A stretch of DNA of 34,503 nucleotides from Cryomorphaceae bacterium (GTDB lineage Bacteria; Bacteroidota; Bacteroidia; Flavobacteriales_D; Crocinitomicaceae): assembly GCA_021299335.1 (NCBI GenBank), contig JAJTGF010000010.1:1-34503 (forward strand), in the 5' to 3' direction. How positions within the stretch are numbered: position 1 is the stretch's first letter; every line of letters starts with the position of its first letter. Shown here piece by piece: positions 14,365 through 22,674 of the stretch. The translations under genes and the position numbers were made by a program. The notes beneath the pieces were generated by a model that saw only the letters and a list, made by a program, of their open reading frames with translations, searched no databases and was not told the origin of the DNA.

Positions 14365-17031
14365 GTGCACAAGTTAAAAACACTCTTCTTTGCTCTTTCT
14401 TTGCTGCTTTCTCAGTGGTGTGTGGCCTCGCATATCATCGGCGGCGACATCTACTACAACTATCTTGGCAACAATCAATATCGCTTTTTCATTACCCTTT
14501 ACCGAGATTGCGCCTCAACTGGGGCTCAATACGACGACCCATTATATCTTTCGATATTCACGCAAGGAAACAACCATTATCAGACGGTGCAGGTTCCCTT
14601 TCCCGGTTCGGTCATCTTGCCAATTAATTTCAATAACCCTTGTGCCACCCAGCCGAACGGAATTTGTGTCGAGCGGGCCATCTATCAAGTTGTACTGACG
14701 TTGCCGCCAATTCCAGGTGGCTACATCGTTTCCTATCAACGCTGTTGTAGGGGCCCGAACATCACCAATCTGCAATTCCCCGATGACACCGGGCTTACCC
14801 TAGTTGCTCAAATACCAGGTTCCAACACCGGAGCAAGCAACAACAGCAGTCCGCGCTTCACCAATTATCCACCTGTGTTACTTTGCAATAATGACCAATT
14901 GGTTTTTGATCATTCTGCAACAGACCCCGACGGTGATCAGCTCGTTTATTCTTTAGTGACACCATATGCTGGCGCCAATTCTGGCAATCCGCAACCGTTG
15001 CAAATGCCACCGCCACCCTATTTTCCAGTTACTTGGCAGTCTAACTTCAATGCGTCGCTGCCATTAGGTCCAGGCTCCTCCACAATTATTCATCCGAATA
15101 CAGGTCTTTTGACCGTTAACCCGAACCTCATTGGTTTATTTGTTGTCGGTGTGCGCGTACAAGAATACCGCAATGGCCAGCTCATCGGAGAAACCATTCG
15201 CGATTTTCTATTTCGCGTTTTCGATTGCAATATTCAATTAGCGGCTATACTTCCCCTTCAATCACAGTTACCAAACTTTAATGGGTATTGCGATGGCTTG
15301 ACTGTTCAGTTTGACAATCTTTCTTATGGTGGCACAAACTATATTTGGAATTTTGGCGTACCGGGCACCAATGCTGATGTGAGCTCTCTATTTGAGCCTA
15401 CTTATACTTATCCATCTTCAGGCACTTACACTGCTCAATTAATTGTCAATCCAGGTCAAAACTGTACCGACACCGCTTATATTGAAATCATTGTCAATGA
15501 CTCATTAGGGGTCTCTTGGCAAACCCAAGATTCATTGTGCCTAACAGGTAATTCCCACGATTTTGTCGCGCAAGTTTCAGATCCGTCAGCTACCTTGAGT
15601 TGGTCTTTTCCGCCAAGTGCATCTATCTCATCGGCATCTGGGACAATTGTACCGAATGTCGTTTTTGATACAGCAGGTTATCACCCTGTATTACTAGAAG
15701 CCACAACGACTTACTGTCAGCAAACGTTCTTAGATTCTATATATATATTCGGTGAGGCAACGGCTGTGATTGTTGTACCACCACAAGTTGAATGTTTAGG
15801 CTATACCATCCAATTTGGAAACGCATCTCAAAATGCGATCCTTTACGACTGGGACTTTGGAAACGGACAGGCAAGTTCTCAAATGCTGCCTACGGTTACT
15901 TTTCCAGGTCCAGGCATTTACCCTGTTACGCTGATTGCAGGATCGGCGCCAAATTGCTTGGATACTTCAACGGTAAACGTAACTATCAACGAACCAATTG
16001 TACTCAACCTGACTCATTCTGATTCGTTGTGCATCGATGATTTATTTGATTTTTCAGCACAGGTAAGCGGCCCACCTGGCACTACTTATTCTTGGGATTT
16101 CGGACCACATGCCACGCCTGCTACAAGCACCCAATTGACCGGTAACAGCGTGCTTTTCAATCAAAATGGCAACCAACAAATCTTGTTGATGGGTCAAAAT
16201 GCGCTTTGCGCCGATACCCTGGCTACCGTTGTTCGCGTTTTTGGTCATCCATCCATCAATTTTATGTTTTTGAATGCGCTGCAGTGTGCACCATCCCAAG
16301 CGCAATTTGTCAATCTGAGCCAGAGCGAGGTGCCTACAACCTATATTTGGGATCTTGGCGACGGCACGCAAGTGTCTGCAACAAGCGTAGTGCATACTTA
16401 TACGCAACCCGGCAACTACACGGTCACCCTGACACTCATCGAGCAATTTGGCTGCCTAGACACCTTATTCATGGCCCAGCAAGATGTCGTGACGGTGCAT
16501 CCGTCGCCCCAAGCCGGATTTTCGATCAGTCCGGACCGCGTAGATGTCTGTCAGAACGAGGCGGTCTTTACCGATCTATCCATAGATGCCGTAACTTACC
16601 AATATTTTGTCGAGGACCGCAGCGTGCAATACACTACTCCTAATTTTGTTCACGCCTATCAAACCGGCGGAACAGATTATCCGATGCAGGTTGTGGCCAA
16701 TAATTTTGGTTGTACCGATACCGCTTATGCCCGCATTGAGGTGGAGCCCTTCAGTATTTACGCACCAAATACCTTCATTCCCGATGGAAATGGCCGCAAT
16801 GAAGTTTTCAAGGTAGTGACAGATTTTGGTGTTACGGATTGGTCCTTAGAGATCTTCAATCGTTGGGGAGAGCGCGTTTTTGTGAGTCAAAATGCAGCTG
16901 AAGGCTGGGACGGTACTTACAATGGCTTGCCGTGTCAGGATGGCCAATACAATTACGTGCTCAAATTCAGACCGTGTCATGAACCGTATATCCGAAGACA
17001 GCGCGAAGGAATCATTCATTTATTGCGCTAG
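14365..17031 (+). CDS. Large PKD-repeat surface protein with T9SS type B sorting domain
   Basis: 888 residues from the GTG at 14365, which opens a signal peptide (M-H-K-L-K-T-L-F-F-A-L-S-L-L-L-S..., ending V-A-S). A TTG at 14350 lies within the promoter. Residues ~18-300 form a module seen in many Bacteroidota surface proteins: S-H-I-I-G-G-D-I-Y-Y, L-Y-R-D-C, Y-Q-R-C-C-R-G, N-S-S-P-R-F, A-T-D-P-D-G-D-Q-L-V-Y-S-L, E-Y-R-N-G-Q and R-D-F-L-F. About five or six PKD-like domains follow (W-N-F-G, W-D-F-G-N-G, W-D-F-G, W-D-L-G-D-G, each with Y-T-x-x-G-x-Y). The last ~85 residues are the gliding-motility-type (CHU_C, type B) sorting domain: Y-A-P-N-T-F-I-P-D-G-N-G, I-F-N-R-W-G-E-R-V-F, W-D-G-T-Y-N-G. 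It is likely a secreted adhesin or matrix protein; the ligand is unknown. Confidence 0.92.
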   Translation: MHKLKTLFFALSLLLSQWCVASHIIGGDIYYNYLGNNQYRFFITLYRDCASTGAQYDDPLYLSIFTQGNNHYQTVQVPFPGSVILPINFNNPCATQPNGICVERAIYQVVLTLPPIPGGYIVSYQRCCRGPNITNLQFPDDTGLTLVAQIPGSNTGASNNSSPRFTNYPPVLLCNNDQLVFDHSATDPDGDQLVYSLVTPYAGANSGNPQPLQMPPPPYFPVTWQSNFNASLPLGPGSSTIIHPNTGLLTVNPNLIGLFVVGVRVQEYRNGQLIGETIRDFLFRVFDCNIQLAAILPLQSQLPNFNGYCDGLTVQFDNLSYGGTNYIWNFGVPGTNADVSSLFEPTYTYPSSGTYTAQLIVNPGQNCTDTAYIEIIVNDSLGVSWQTQDSLCLTGNSHDFVAQVSDPSATLSWSFPPSASISSASGTIVPNVVFDTAGYHPVLLEATTTYCQQTFLDSIYIFGEATAVIVVPPQVECLGYTIQFGNASQNAILYDWDFGNGQASSQMLPTVTFPGPGIYPVTLIAGSAPNCLDTSTVNVTINEPIVLNLTHSDSLCIDDLFDFSAQVSGPPGTTYSWDFGPHATPATSTQLTGNSVLFNQNGNQQILLMGQNALCADTLATVVRVFGHPSINFMFLNALQCAPSQAQFVNLSQSEVPTTYIWDLGDGTQVSATSVVHTYTQPGNYTVTLTLIEQFGCLDTLFMAQQDVVTVHPSPQAGFSISPDRVDVCQNEAVFTDLSIDAVTYQYFVEDRSVQYTTPNFVHAYQTGGTDYPMQVVANNFGCTDTAYARIEVEPFSIYAPNTFIPDGNGRNEVFKVVTDFGVTDWSLEIFNRWGERVFVSQNAAEGWDGTYNGLPCQDGQYNYVLKFRPCHEPYIRRQREGIIHLLR

Positions 17032-17037
17032 GCAATC

Positions 17038-17766
17038 TTAGGATTTTCTCAGGACAAAATTTTGACCAAGGTATACTTTCCTGACTTGCTCGTCTGCAGC
17101 GAGTTCTTCGGCTGTTCCTGATTTGAGTATTTTTCCTTCAAACAGTAAGTAAGCGCGGTCGGTGATGGAAAGTGTTTCTTGAACGTTATGGTCGGTTATC
17201 AAAATGCCGATATTGCGCTTTTTGAGCTCGGAAACAATGGCTTGGATATCTTCTACAGCAATCGGATCCACACCTGCAAATGGTTCGTCTAACAACACAA
17301 ATTTAGGATCCGTGGCCAGTGCGCGTGCAATTTCAGTTCGGCGTTTTTCACCACCAGAGAGTCTGTCTCCGAGATTTTTACGGACGTGTGTAAGGCTAAA
17401 TTCTTCTAAAAGCCGCTCCAGCTTTGCTTCGCGATCGGTTTTATTCAATGGTCCCATTTCGAGGATGGCCATGATGTTGTCTTCAACGCTTAGTTTGCGA
17501 AAAACGGAAACCTCTTGAGGCAAGTAACCGAGCCCGAGTTGGGCGCGCTTATACATGGGTAATTTCGTGATTTCGGTGTCGTCCAAAAAGACTTGTCCAG
17601 CATCTGGCTTGACCAAACCCACCATCATGTAGAACGAGGTAGTTTTACCTGCGCCATTTGGCCCGAGTAAACCCACTATTTCTCCTTGATTAACCTCTAC
17701 GCTAACGCCATTCACAACCGCACGGCCGCGATAACTTTTGCAAATATTTAATGTGCTCAGTTTCAT
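17038..17766 (-). CDS. lptB: LPS export ABC transporter ATP-binding protein
   Basis: 242 residues from the ATG at 17766; upstream in-frame codons lie within tatC. LptB powers transfer of lipopolysaccharide from the inner membrane to the Lpt bridge. Walker [10 protein letters not shown] is at 35-43, Q-loop Gln84 in L-P-Q-E, signature L-S-G-G-E at 136-140, Walker B V-L-L-D-E at 157-161 followed by P-F-A-G-V-D-P, and the H-loop His193 in T-D-H-N-V. The F-A-G-V-D-P block is characteristic of LptB over other ABC ATPases. It lies 7 nt downstream of tatC in one operon and converges with the PKD gene at a 6-nt gap without a visible hairpin terminator. Confidence 0.96.
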   Translation of the reverse strand: MKLSTLNICKSYRGRAVVNGVSVEVNQGEIVGLLGPNGAGKTTSFYMMVGLVKPDAGQVFLDDTEITKLPMYKRAQLGLGYLPQEVSVFRKLSVEDNIMAILEMGPLNKTDREAKLERLLEEFSLTHVRKNLGDRLSGGEKRRTEIARALATDPKFVLLDEPFAGVDPIAVEDIQAIVSELKKRNIGILITDHNVQETLSITDRAYLLFEGKILKSGTAEELAADEQVRKVYLGQNFVLRKS

Positions 17767-17773
17767 TATTTCA

Positions 17774-18553
17774 TTAGCTTTTTTCACCTTTATCGACGCG
17801 CTTAGCGACCAAAACGCTGATTTCAAAAAGTAGATAGATAGGGATGGTGACGATGACCTGCGAGATGACATCTGGAGGGGTAATCACAGCCGCTAGAATC
17901 AAAATGATGACAATGGCATGTTTGCGGTATTTGATTAAAAATTCGGGGGTGAATAGCCCGATTTTAACCAATAAGAAGGTCACGATAGGGAAGAGAAAGA
18001 AAAGTCCTGTGTAAAAAACCGTAGACAGAATGGTGCTCATGTAAGACGCGATGGTGACATCTGTTTTGATTTCAGGAGTAATTTGGAAGGCGCCAAAGAA
18101 CTGGACACTCAACGGGGCCACTACATAATAGCCAAATAAAATACCGGTAAAAAACAGCAGGCTCACATAAAAGACAATGCCTTTAGCCATTTGTTTCTCA
18201 TTGCCCTTGAGCCCCGGTTTAACAAAAGCCCAGAGTTGATAAAAGATGTAGGGGAAGGAGAGCACTACGCCTCCCATGATACTCATCATGAGGGCATACG
18301 AGAACTGACCCGCAAGTGTTGTGCTTTGAAAATCAACGTGGATTTGTTCTACACAAACACCGAGGTATTGACATAGGAGTTTGAAAGTGATGAAGTCGGG
18401 ATCAACCATGTTGAGGAAGACATTTTCCATGATTTCACGTTGGTAAATCCAGATGACAACCGAAAAGATGATCACCGCAATTGCGGCCCTTAACAAGCGC
18501 CAGCGGAGCTCTTCGAGGTGATCTAGAAATGACATTGGCTGATCCTCAGACAT
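17774..18553 (-). CDS. tatC: Sec-independent (Tat) translocase subunit TatC
   Basis: 259 residues with about six membrane segments. TatC binds twin-arginine signal peptides and forms the core of the Tat pore. The N-terminus [13 protein letters not shown] is the family signature. The periplasmic/cytosolic block [11 protein letters not shown] (F-V-x-P-G-L-x-x-x-E) is intact. TatA/TatB are not in the window, which is usual. A TAnnTTTA box lies 4 nt before the ATG at 18553. Co-transcribed with lptB. Confidence 0.96.
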   Translation of the reverse strand: MSEDQPMSFLDHLEELRWRLLRAAIAVIIFSVVIWIYQREIMENVFLNMVDPDFITFKLLCQYLGVCVEQIHVDFQSTTLAGQFSYALMMSIMGGVVLSFPYIFYQLWAFVKPGLKGNEKQMAKGIVFYVSLLFFTGILFGYYVVAPLSVQFFGAFQITPEIKTDVTIASYMSTILSTVFYTGLFFLFPIVTFLLVKIGLFTPEFLIKYRKHAIVIILILAAVITPPDVISQVIVTIPIYLLFEISVLVAKRVDKGEKS

Positions 18554-18557
18554 GCTG

Positions 18558-18565
18558 TAAAATTA
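18558..18565 (-). promoter_or_regulatory. -7-like box for tatC-lptB
   Basis: TAATTTTA on the minus strand, one mismatch from TAnnTTTG, ending 4 nt before the tatC ATG; again a leaderless-type spacing. No -33 TTTG is visible at the usual distance. Confidence 0.4.
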
Positions 18566-18601
18566 AGGATTTATTCTGGAAATGAGCGATGAAAAGAAGA
18601 A

Positions 18602-18616
18602 CGTAAATCGTTTACG
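18602..18616. promoter_or_regulatory. Perfect inverted repeat between tatC and gene 18656
   Basis: CGTAAA-TCG-TTTACG: 6-bp arms with a 3-nt centre, in the 102-nt divergent region. It ends 11 nt before the -7-like CAACTTTG (18628-18635) of the rightward gene, where a -33 element would be. This makes it a candidate regulator-binding site; the regulator is unknown. Confidence 0.4.
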
Positions 18617-18655
18617 ATGTACTGTCTCAACTTTGTATCATCAAAACAAAACGCC

Positions 18656-18967
18656 ATGAATAAAAAATTTGCTATCCAACACATTTGGTTTAATAATCAA
18701 GACGCTGAAGTAACAATAGCCGGTCAAATGAAAGACGATGTACTGGTCTATGAAACCAAGTTGGTCGTTAAGATGTCAGCGTTGAACGGAATTGTTTCAA
18801 AACTTCAGCAGGCTGCGGATATTGAGGTGAGTGAATATATGTGCCGCTTTGAATTCGGATTTATCACCGAATACGAAATCAGTTTTCCGATCAGCGTTCA
18901 ACAGTACCTCGACCTAGATGCGATTCTAGGCAGCGAGCAGAAAGTGCTCAGAAAGATTGTAGCGTAA
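18656..18967 (+). CDS. Small protein of unknown function
   Basis: 103 residues from the ATG at 18656 (M-N-K-K-F-A-I-Q-H-I-W). An earlier in-frame ATG at 18617 lies upstream of the likely promoter and is rejected. No signal peptide, no membrane segment; one cysteine (Y-M-C-R-F-E-F). Predicted mixed alpha/beta with alternating hydrophobic strands, perhaps a small dimeric fold. I do not recognise a family. A -7-like box CAACTTTG (18628-18635) is 20 nt before the ATG and an inverted repeat lies further upstream. It converges with the lipoprotein cluster with a 5-nt gap. Confidence 0.65.
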   Translation: MNKKFAIQHIWFNNQDAEVTIAGQMKDDVLVYETKLVVKMSALNGIVSKLQQAADIEVSEYMCRFEFGFITEYEISFPISVQQYLDLDAILGSEQKVLRKIVA

Positions 18968-18972
18968 GGTGC

Positions 18973-19341
18973 TTAAGGCTGGATATAAACGGTTTCCTCG
19001 TTTACTTTCTCTGCCTCAATCTTGATAATGCCTTGACCGGTTTTGTTGCCTTTCTGTGCTTTGATATCCAAAACGGCAACACCTGCTTGCCCAAGCTGGT
19101 AGAGCTCGTTGTAGTTGAAAGTGGCCAAACCATTGACGTTAGTGTAAGCCGTATCAAAAACTGCAACTTGTTGAGGCGTACTTTGTGTGTTGGTACCGTA
19201 CAAAACAACCATTGCATTGGAAACACTTGCGTTGGTCTCGTCTTTGACATAGATGTGCGCAACGGTATCCATTTTTTTACGACAAGCGCTGAGTGATACC
19301 AAAGTAGTAGCTGCAACAGCAAATAGAAGGATCTTTTTCAT
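18973..19341 (-). CDS. Small lipoprotein, tandem paralogue 3
   Basis: 122 residues. Lipoprotein signal peptide: M-K-K-I-L-L-F-A-V-A..., lipobox L-S-A-C with Cys at about residue 20. The mature part (~100 residues) looks like a single Ig/transthyretin-like beta domain: A-H-I-Y-V-K-D-E-T, then V-V-L-Y-G, then D-T-A-Y-T-N-V-N-G-L-A-T-F-N, and a final strand D-I-K-A-Q-K-G. The D-T-A/T-Y-T-N-x-x-G-x-x-x-F motif recurs in the next two genes, so these are paralogues despite low overall identity. Anchored probably in the outer membrane. It follows the middle paralogue by 5 nt, so they share a transcript. Function unknown. Confidence 0.82.
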   Translation of the reverse strand: MKKILLFAVAATTLVSLSACRKKMDTVAHIYVKDETNASVSNAMVVLYGTNTQSTPQQVAVFDTAYTNVNGLATFNYNELYQLGQAGVAVLDIKAQKGNKTGQGIIKIEAEKVNEETVYIQP

Positions 19342-19346
19342 GGTGT

Positions 19347-19718
19347 TTAGTTGGGTAAGTAGATGGTCTCGACGGCTGTAGTATGCACTTTTGCACGTGT
19401 GTATCCGTAGGCTGTCTTGTTGTTGTATTTGACAATAATATCGAAATAGCCAGTTTTATTGCTTTCACCAGCTAAAGAAAAGTAAGGATCCATATCGAAC
19501 GAGGTGAACCCTGAAGAATTGGTGTAGGTGGTGTCTACGTAGGCTAAAGTAGCAGGCGTGGATTGTTGATCGCCAACAATAATGACCTTAGCGCCATCGA
19601 TGAGTTGGTTAGAAGACGAACGCACAAAGACTTTAATAATTGCGGGTTCTGTTGGTTCACAGCCACCCAAAATGAAGAGCAGCGACAGTGCAAAAAAGCT
19701 GGTAAGTATAGTTTTCAT
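19347..19718 (-). CDS. Small lipoprotein, tandem paralogue 2
   Basis: 123 residues from the ATG at 19718; the TTG at 19736 lies within the -7 box and is rejected. Signal peptide M-K-T-I-L-T-S-F-F-A... with lipobox L-G-G-C. The mature part is one Ig/carboxypeptidase-regulatory-like beta domain containing K-V-F-V-R, A-K-V-I-I-V-G, and V-D-T-T-Y-T-N-S-S-G-F-T-S-F-D, the motif shared with its neighbours. It ends E-T-I-Y-L-P-N, close to the E-T-V-Y-I-Q-P end of paralogue 3. It has a perfect promoter (19734-19764), so paralogues 2 and 3 form their own transcription unit. Function unknown. Confidence 0.82.
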   Translation of the reverse strand: MKTILTSFFALSLLFILGGCEPTEPAIIKVFVRSSSNQLIDGAKVIIVGDQQSTPATLAYVDTTYTNSSGFTSFDMDPYFSLAGESNKTGYFDIIVKYNNKTAYGYTRAKVHTTAVETIYLPN

Positions 19719-19733
19719 AGGTTTTGAATGTCT

Positions 19734-19764
19734 CAAATTTACGTTTTAATTTTAAAACTTCAAA
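19734..19764 (-). promoter_or_regulatory. Consensus promoter for lipoprotein paralogues 2 and 3
   Basis: On the minus strand TTTG (19761-19764), exactly 19 nt, TAAATTTG (19734-19741): a perfect -33/-7 pair. The -7 box ends 15 nt before the ATG at 19718, the same geometry as lpdA. Confidence 0.8.
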
Positions 19765-19772
19765 AACAGCGT

Positions 19773-20162
19773 TTATTGTATTTGAAGTAGGACCTGATTG
19801 CGTTGCTCTTCCGTAATTTCTGCAAGGGCCTCTCCAGTCAGTCCAAAATAGAAGCCTTTTACTTTGATTTGCATGACGCCAATCTGCCCCGGTTTGTAGA
19901 ACGAAGACAGATTAAAATAAGCTTTTCCGCTGGCATCAGTAAGTGCACTATCCTTAACTGCAATAGGGTTGTGAGCGGTATCTGTGGGTTCTGCTACGAG
20001 CCATACTTTGGCGTCTGAAAGAATTGTTCCGTTCACATTAACGACAGTCACCTCCAAGGTTGTGTCTGGTGTCTCTTTGCAAGATGTGATTAAAAACACC
20101 GATAAAATCATCGATAGAAATGCGACGGCAGCAATAGGCTTCAGCTTTTTTTTCTTGTACAT
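19773..20162 (-). CDS. Small lipoprotein, tandem paralogue 1
   Basis: 129 residues from the ATG at 20162, or 134 from an ATG at 20177; the shorter form gives a normal lipoprotein signal (M-Y-K-K-K-K-L-K-P-I-A..., lipobox I-T-S-C). The mature domain is again a single Ig-like unit: L-E-V-T-V-V-N, A-K-V-W-L-V-A, and K-D-S-A-L-T-D-A-S-G-K-A-Y-F-N, then Q-I-G-V-M-Q-I-K-V-K. The D-S-A-L-T-D-x-x-G-x-x-x-F motif corresponds to that in paralogues 2 and 3. It is 54 nt upstream of paralogue 2, with the stop just before the -33 element of that gene's promoter. Divergent from pheS. Function unknown. Confidence 0.8.
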   Translation of the reverse strand: MYKKKKLKPIAAVAFLSMILSVFLITSCKETPDTTLEVTVVNVNGTILSDAKVWLVAEPTDTAHNPIAVKDSALTDASGKAYFNLSSFYKPGQIGVMQIKVKGFYFGLTGEALAEITEEQRNQVLLQIQ

Positions 20163-20185
20163 TTGCACGGATACCATGATTTTTC

Positions 20186-20198
20186 GTTGTTAAACAAC
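20186..20198. promoter_or_regulatory. Inverted repeat between lipoprotein gene and pheS
   Basis: GTTGTT-A-AACAAC, 6-bp perfect arms with a 1-nt centre, in the 73-nt divergent region. It sits 23 nt upstream of the ATG at 20162 and 37 nt upstream of pheS. It could be an operator for either gene; no classical TAnnTTTG is visible here. Chance occurrence cannot be excluded. Confidence 0.3.
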
Positions 20199-20235
20199 AA
20201 GAAGGGTCAAAAGGTTACAATAGAACCGTTTAAAA

Positions 20236-21255
20236 ATGAACATAGCAGATTTATCTCTCGAATTAAGCCAAGTCCAAATTCAAGACGAACATGCGCTCGA
20301 ACAGTTTCGCATTCGCTTTTTGGGTTCGAAAAACGTCCTCAAAGATTTGTACGCGGCCATTAAAGATATTCCCAATGATCAAAAGCGGGCATATGGTCAG
20401 CAGGTCAATGCCTTAAAAGAGCGCGCCGAACAAATTTTCCACGAGAAGAAAGCTGCGCTCGCCCAAGTTCAACAAGTAGGTGCTCAACAAGATCATTCGA
20501 GGCCCGCAGGCGACCCGAAAGTAGGTGCACATCATCCGCTTTCATTGATCCGAAGAGAAATCATCGAAATCTTTAACCGCATTGGTTTTGTGGTGTCAGA
20601 AGGGCCAGAAATCGAAGACGACTGGCACAACTTCAGCGCCTTGAACTTTCCGCCTGAGCACCCAGCTCGCGATATGCAAGATACTTTCTTCATCGAAAAA
20701 GGCGCTCAGGAAATTGCTTTGCGCACGCACACAAGTAGCGTGCAAGTTCGCGTTATGGAAAGCCAAGCGCCTCCAATTCGCACCATTTCGCCCGGACGCG
20801 TTTACCGCAACGAGGCTATTTCAGCGCGCGCACACTGTTTCTTTCATCAGGTCGAAGGTCTCTACATCGACAAAGATGTTTCCTTTGCCGACCTCAAACA
20901 AACTTTACTTTATTTTGCGCAGGCACTTTTTGGCCCCGAGACTCAAATCCGTTTGCGCCCATCTTATTTTCCATTTACTGAGCCAAGTGCCGAGGTCGAT
21001 GTCTCGTGCTCTTTGTGCAATGCAAAAGGTTGCAATGTCTGCAAGTATACGGGCTGGTTAGAAATCATGGGCTGTGGTATGGTTGATCCAAATGTTCTAG
21101 AAGCCTGCGGTATCGATGCGCAAACTTATTCAGGCTTTGCCTTTGGAATGGGGGTAGAGCGCATTGCACAACTCAAGTACCGCGTTACCGATTTGCGTTT
21201 GTACTCCGAAAACGACGTACGATTCTTGCGCCAGTTTAAATCCGGTATGGCATGA
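20236..21255 (+). CDS. pheS: Phenylalanine-tRNA ligase alpha subunit
   Basis: 339 residues, normal length. Charges tRNA-Phe together with PheT. An N-terminal coiled-coil region (about 1-85) is followed by the class II catalytic core: H-P-L-S-L-I-R-R-E-I, S-E-G-P-E-I-E-D-D-W-H-N-F, A-R-D-M-Q-D-T-F, L-R-T-H-T-S, motif 2 with F-H-Q-V-E-G-L, and motif 3 G-M-G-V-E-R-I-A-Q-L-K-Y. All motifs are present. Zinc-like cysteines C-S-L-C...C-N-V-C occur near residue 258-269, as in several bacterial PheS. pheT is not adjacent, as is common in Bacteroidota. It heads an operon: the next two genes overlap by ATGA. Confidence 0.97.
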   Translation: MNIADLSLELSQVQIQDEHALEQFRIRFLGSKNVLKDLYAAIKDIPNDQKRAYGQQVNALKERAEQIFHEKKAALAQVQQVGAQQDHSRPAGDPKVGAHHPLSLIRREIIEIFNRIGFVVSEGPEIEDDWHNFSALNFPPEHPARDMQDTFFIEKGAQEIALRTHTSSVQVRVMESQAPPIRTISPGRVYRNEAISARAHCFFHQVEGLYIDKDVSFADLKQTLLYFAQALFGPETQIRLRPSYFPFTEPSAEVDVSCSLCNAKGCNVCKYTGWLEIMGCGMVDPNVLEACGIDAQTYSGFAFGMGVERIAQLKYRVTDLRLYSENDVRFLRQFKSGMA

Positions 21256-21593
21256 GTTGGAAAAATATTTCGGAACCCACACATTGGCAAGAGCTCCTTT
21301 CTGCCTCGCAAACAGCACCTCAATTGGTGTTCAAACACAGCACGCGTTGTTCGATTTCATCTATGGTGCTCAATCGCTTTGAATCAAGTGCGCTTTTCCA
21401 GCACAACGCCATCGATTCTTGGTATCTTGATTTGATCGCTTTTCGCGATCTTTCGAATCTTGTTGCAACCGACACACAAGTTTGGCATGAGTCTCCACAA
21501 TGCATCGTTATCGACAAAAACAATGTGATTTATGCAGAGAGCCACGGCTCTATTGATGCAAATGCTATTGAAAAATTGATCCTCGACAAATGA
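21252..21593 (+). CDS. ytxJ: YtxJ-like monothiol bacilliredoxin
   Basis: 113 residues. Thioredoxin-fold protein of the YtxJ (DUF2847) family, proposed to reduce mixed disulfides formed with bacillithiol. The active-site block is F-K-H-S-T-R-C-S-I-S with a single Cys33, and the family core W-Y-L-D-L-I-A-F-R-D-L-S and E-S-P-Q-C-I-V-I follows, including the cis-Pro-type E-S-P-Q. It has no signal peptide. Start and stop both overlap neighbours by four bases (ATGA), embedding it between pheS and the cyclotransferase gene. Its presence suggests the organism makes bacillithiol or a similar thiol; that is inference. Confidence 0.88.
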   Translation: MSWKNISEPTHWQELLSASQTAPQLVFKHSTRCSISSMVLNRFESSALFQHNAIDSWYLDLIAFRDLSNLVATDTQVWHESPQCIVIDKNNVIYAESHGSIDANAIEKLILDK

Positions 21594-22669
21594 AAAAAAT
21601 AATCATCTGGGTATTGGTATTGGGCCTATTAGTTGGCTTTTTAGCACCATTCTTCAATTCTTCGAGCGACAGCGCTCCACAAGCGGCTACTTTTGGTTTC
21701 AAAGAAAATTTGGCCACTACCTACGGAAAAACGATAGCTATCCCGCTGAAAGTGGCCGAAGAAAGCTCCAAACTGGTATTAAAAATTGCCGACTCAGTGG
21801 TGTTGCAAATCGCCCAACCCAAAAAGAAGGAAATCTATTTTCTAGATACCAAATCATTCAAACCTGGGGCTTATTTGCTCGATTTACAAGTGAGCGATGC
21901 CGACGGCAATCTTTACACGGAGCAACGCAACTTGCGCATTTTATCCGATATCAAACCAGAGCGTTGGTCGCTCCAATTAGGTGCTTCGTATCCACATGAC
22001 TCCAAAAATTATACACAAGGCTTGACATTTTGGAAAGGGGAGCTCTACGAAGCAACCGGCGACCCCAATCAAAACGGCAGTTCGATGGTTTCAAAAATCA
22101 ATTTATCCACTGGCCAACCCGTCAAAGAAGGAGCGCTCACCTATAAGCAACAGCTCGACGCCAGTAAATTTGGTGAAGGCATCGCTATTATTGGAGAAGA
22201 ACTTTTTCAGCTCACCTGGAAAAATCAGCAGTGTTTTGTCTACGACCTCAAAACTTTCCAACTCAAGCGCGAACTCGCTTATACGGGTGAAGGTTGGGGA
22301 CTTTGCTCAGATGGCAAACAACTCATTATGTCCGACGGAACCGAGCGCCTGACCTTTAAAGACCCCAAAACTTTTCAGACCTTACGCACCTTGGAAGTAT
22401 ATTCAGATCAAGGTCCTTTGCCTCAACTCAACGAACTCGAATACATAGACGGGCTCATCTACGCCAATATCTACACCACAAATTTTGTTGCGGTAATTGA
22501 ACCCACTCTAGGCCGCGTCATTGCACTTATCGATGCGGGCAATTTAGTTGCTGCGGGCAAAGGAAACGGAGAAGTCCTAAATGGAATAGCCTTCAATGCT
22601 ACGAACCGAAAAATATACATGACAGGAAAATATTGGCCTCAGCTTTTCGAGGTCAATATCATCAAATAA
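21590..22669 (+). CDS. Glutaminyl-peptide cyclotransferase
   Basis: 359 residues. The enzyme cyclises N-terminal glutamine to pyroglutamate. A signal/anchor segment covers residues 4-21. Residues ~30-120 form a beta-rich extension without a clear family. The catalytic five-bladed propeller domain (Glu_cyclase_2 type) runs from about 125: Y-T-Q-G-L-T-F-W, L-Y-E-A-T-G, F-G-E-G-I-A, L-F-Q-L-T-W-K, G-E-G-W-G-L-C, M-S-D-G-T, N-E-L-E-Y-I-D-G-L-I-Y-A-N-I-Y, L-N-G-I-A-F and F-E-V-N-I. All hallmark blocks are present. Bacteroidota place this enzyme in the periplasm, where it modifies new N-terminal glutamines of exported proteins after signal cleavage. The ATG overlaps the ytxJ stop by ATGA. Confidence 0.92.
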   Translation: MKKIIIWVLVLGLLVGFLAPFFNSSSDSAPQAATFGFKENLATTYGKTIAIPLKVAEESSKLVLKIADSVVLQIAQPKKKEIYFLDTKSFKPGAYLLDLQVSDADGNLYTEQRNLRILSDIKPERWSLQLGASYPHDSKNYTQGLTFWKGELYEATGDPNQNGSSMVSKINLSTGQPVKEGALTYKQQLDASKFGEGIAIIGEELFQLTWKNQQCFVYDLKTFQLKRELAYTGEGWGLCSDGKQLIMSDGTERLTFKDPKTFQTLRTLEVYSDQGPLPQLNELEYIDGLIYANIYTTNFVAVIEPTLGRVIALIDAGNLVAAGKGNGEVLNGIAFNATNRKIYMTGKYWPQLFEVNIIK

Positions 22670-22674
22670 TTCAC

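Noticed and set aside
16054-16643. Open frames of 130 and 145 codons in other frames inside the PKD gene
   Set aside because: Low-complexity products without domains; the PKD repeats in the main frame are unmistakable.
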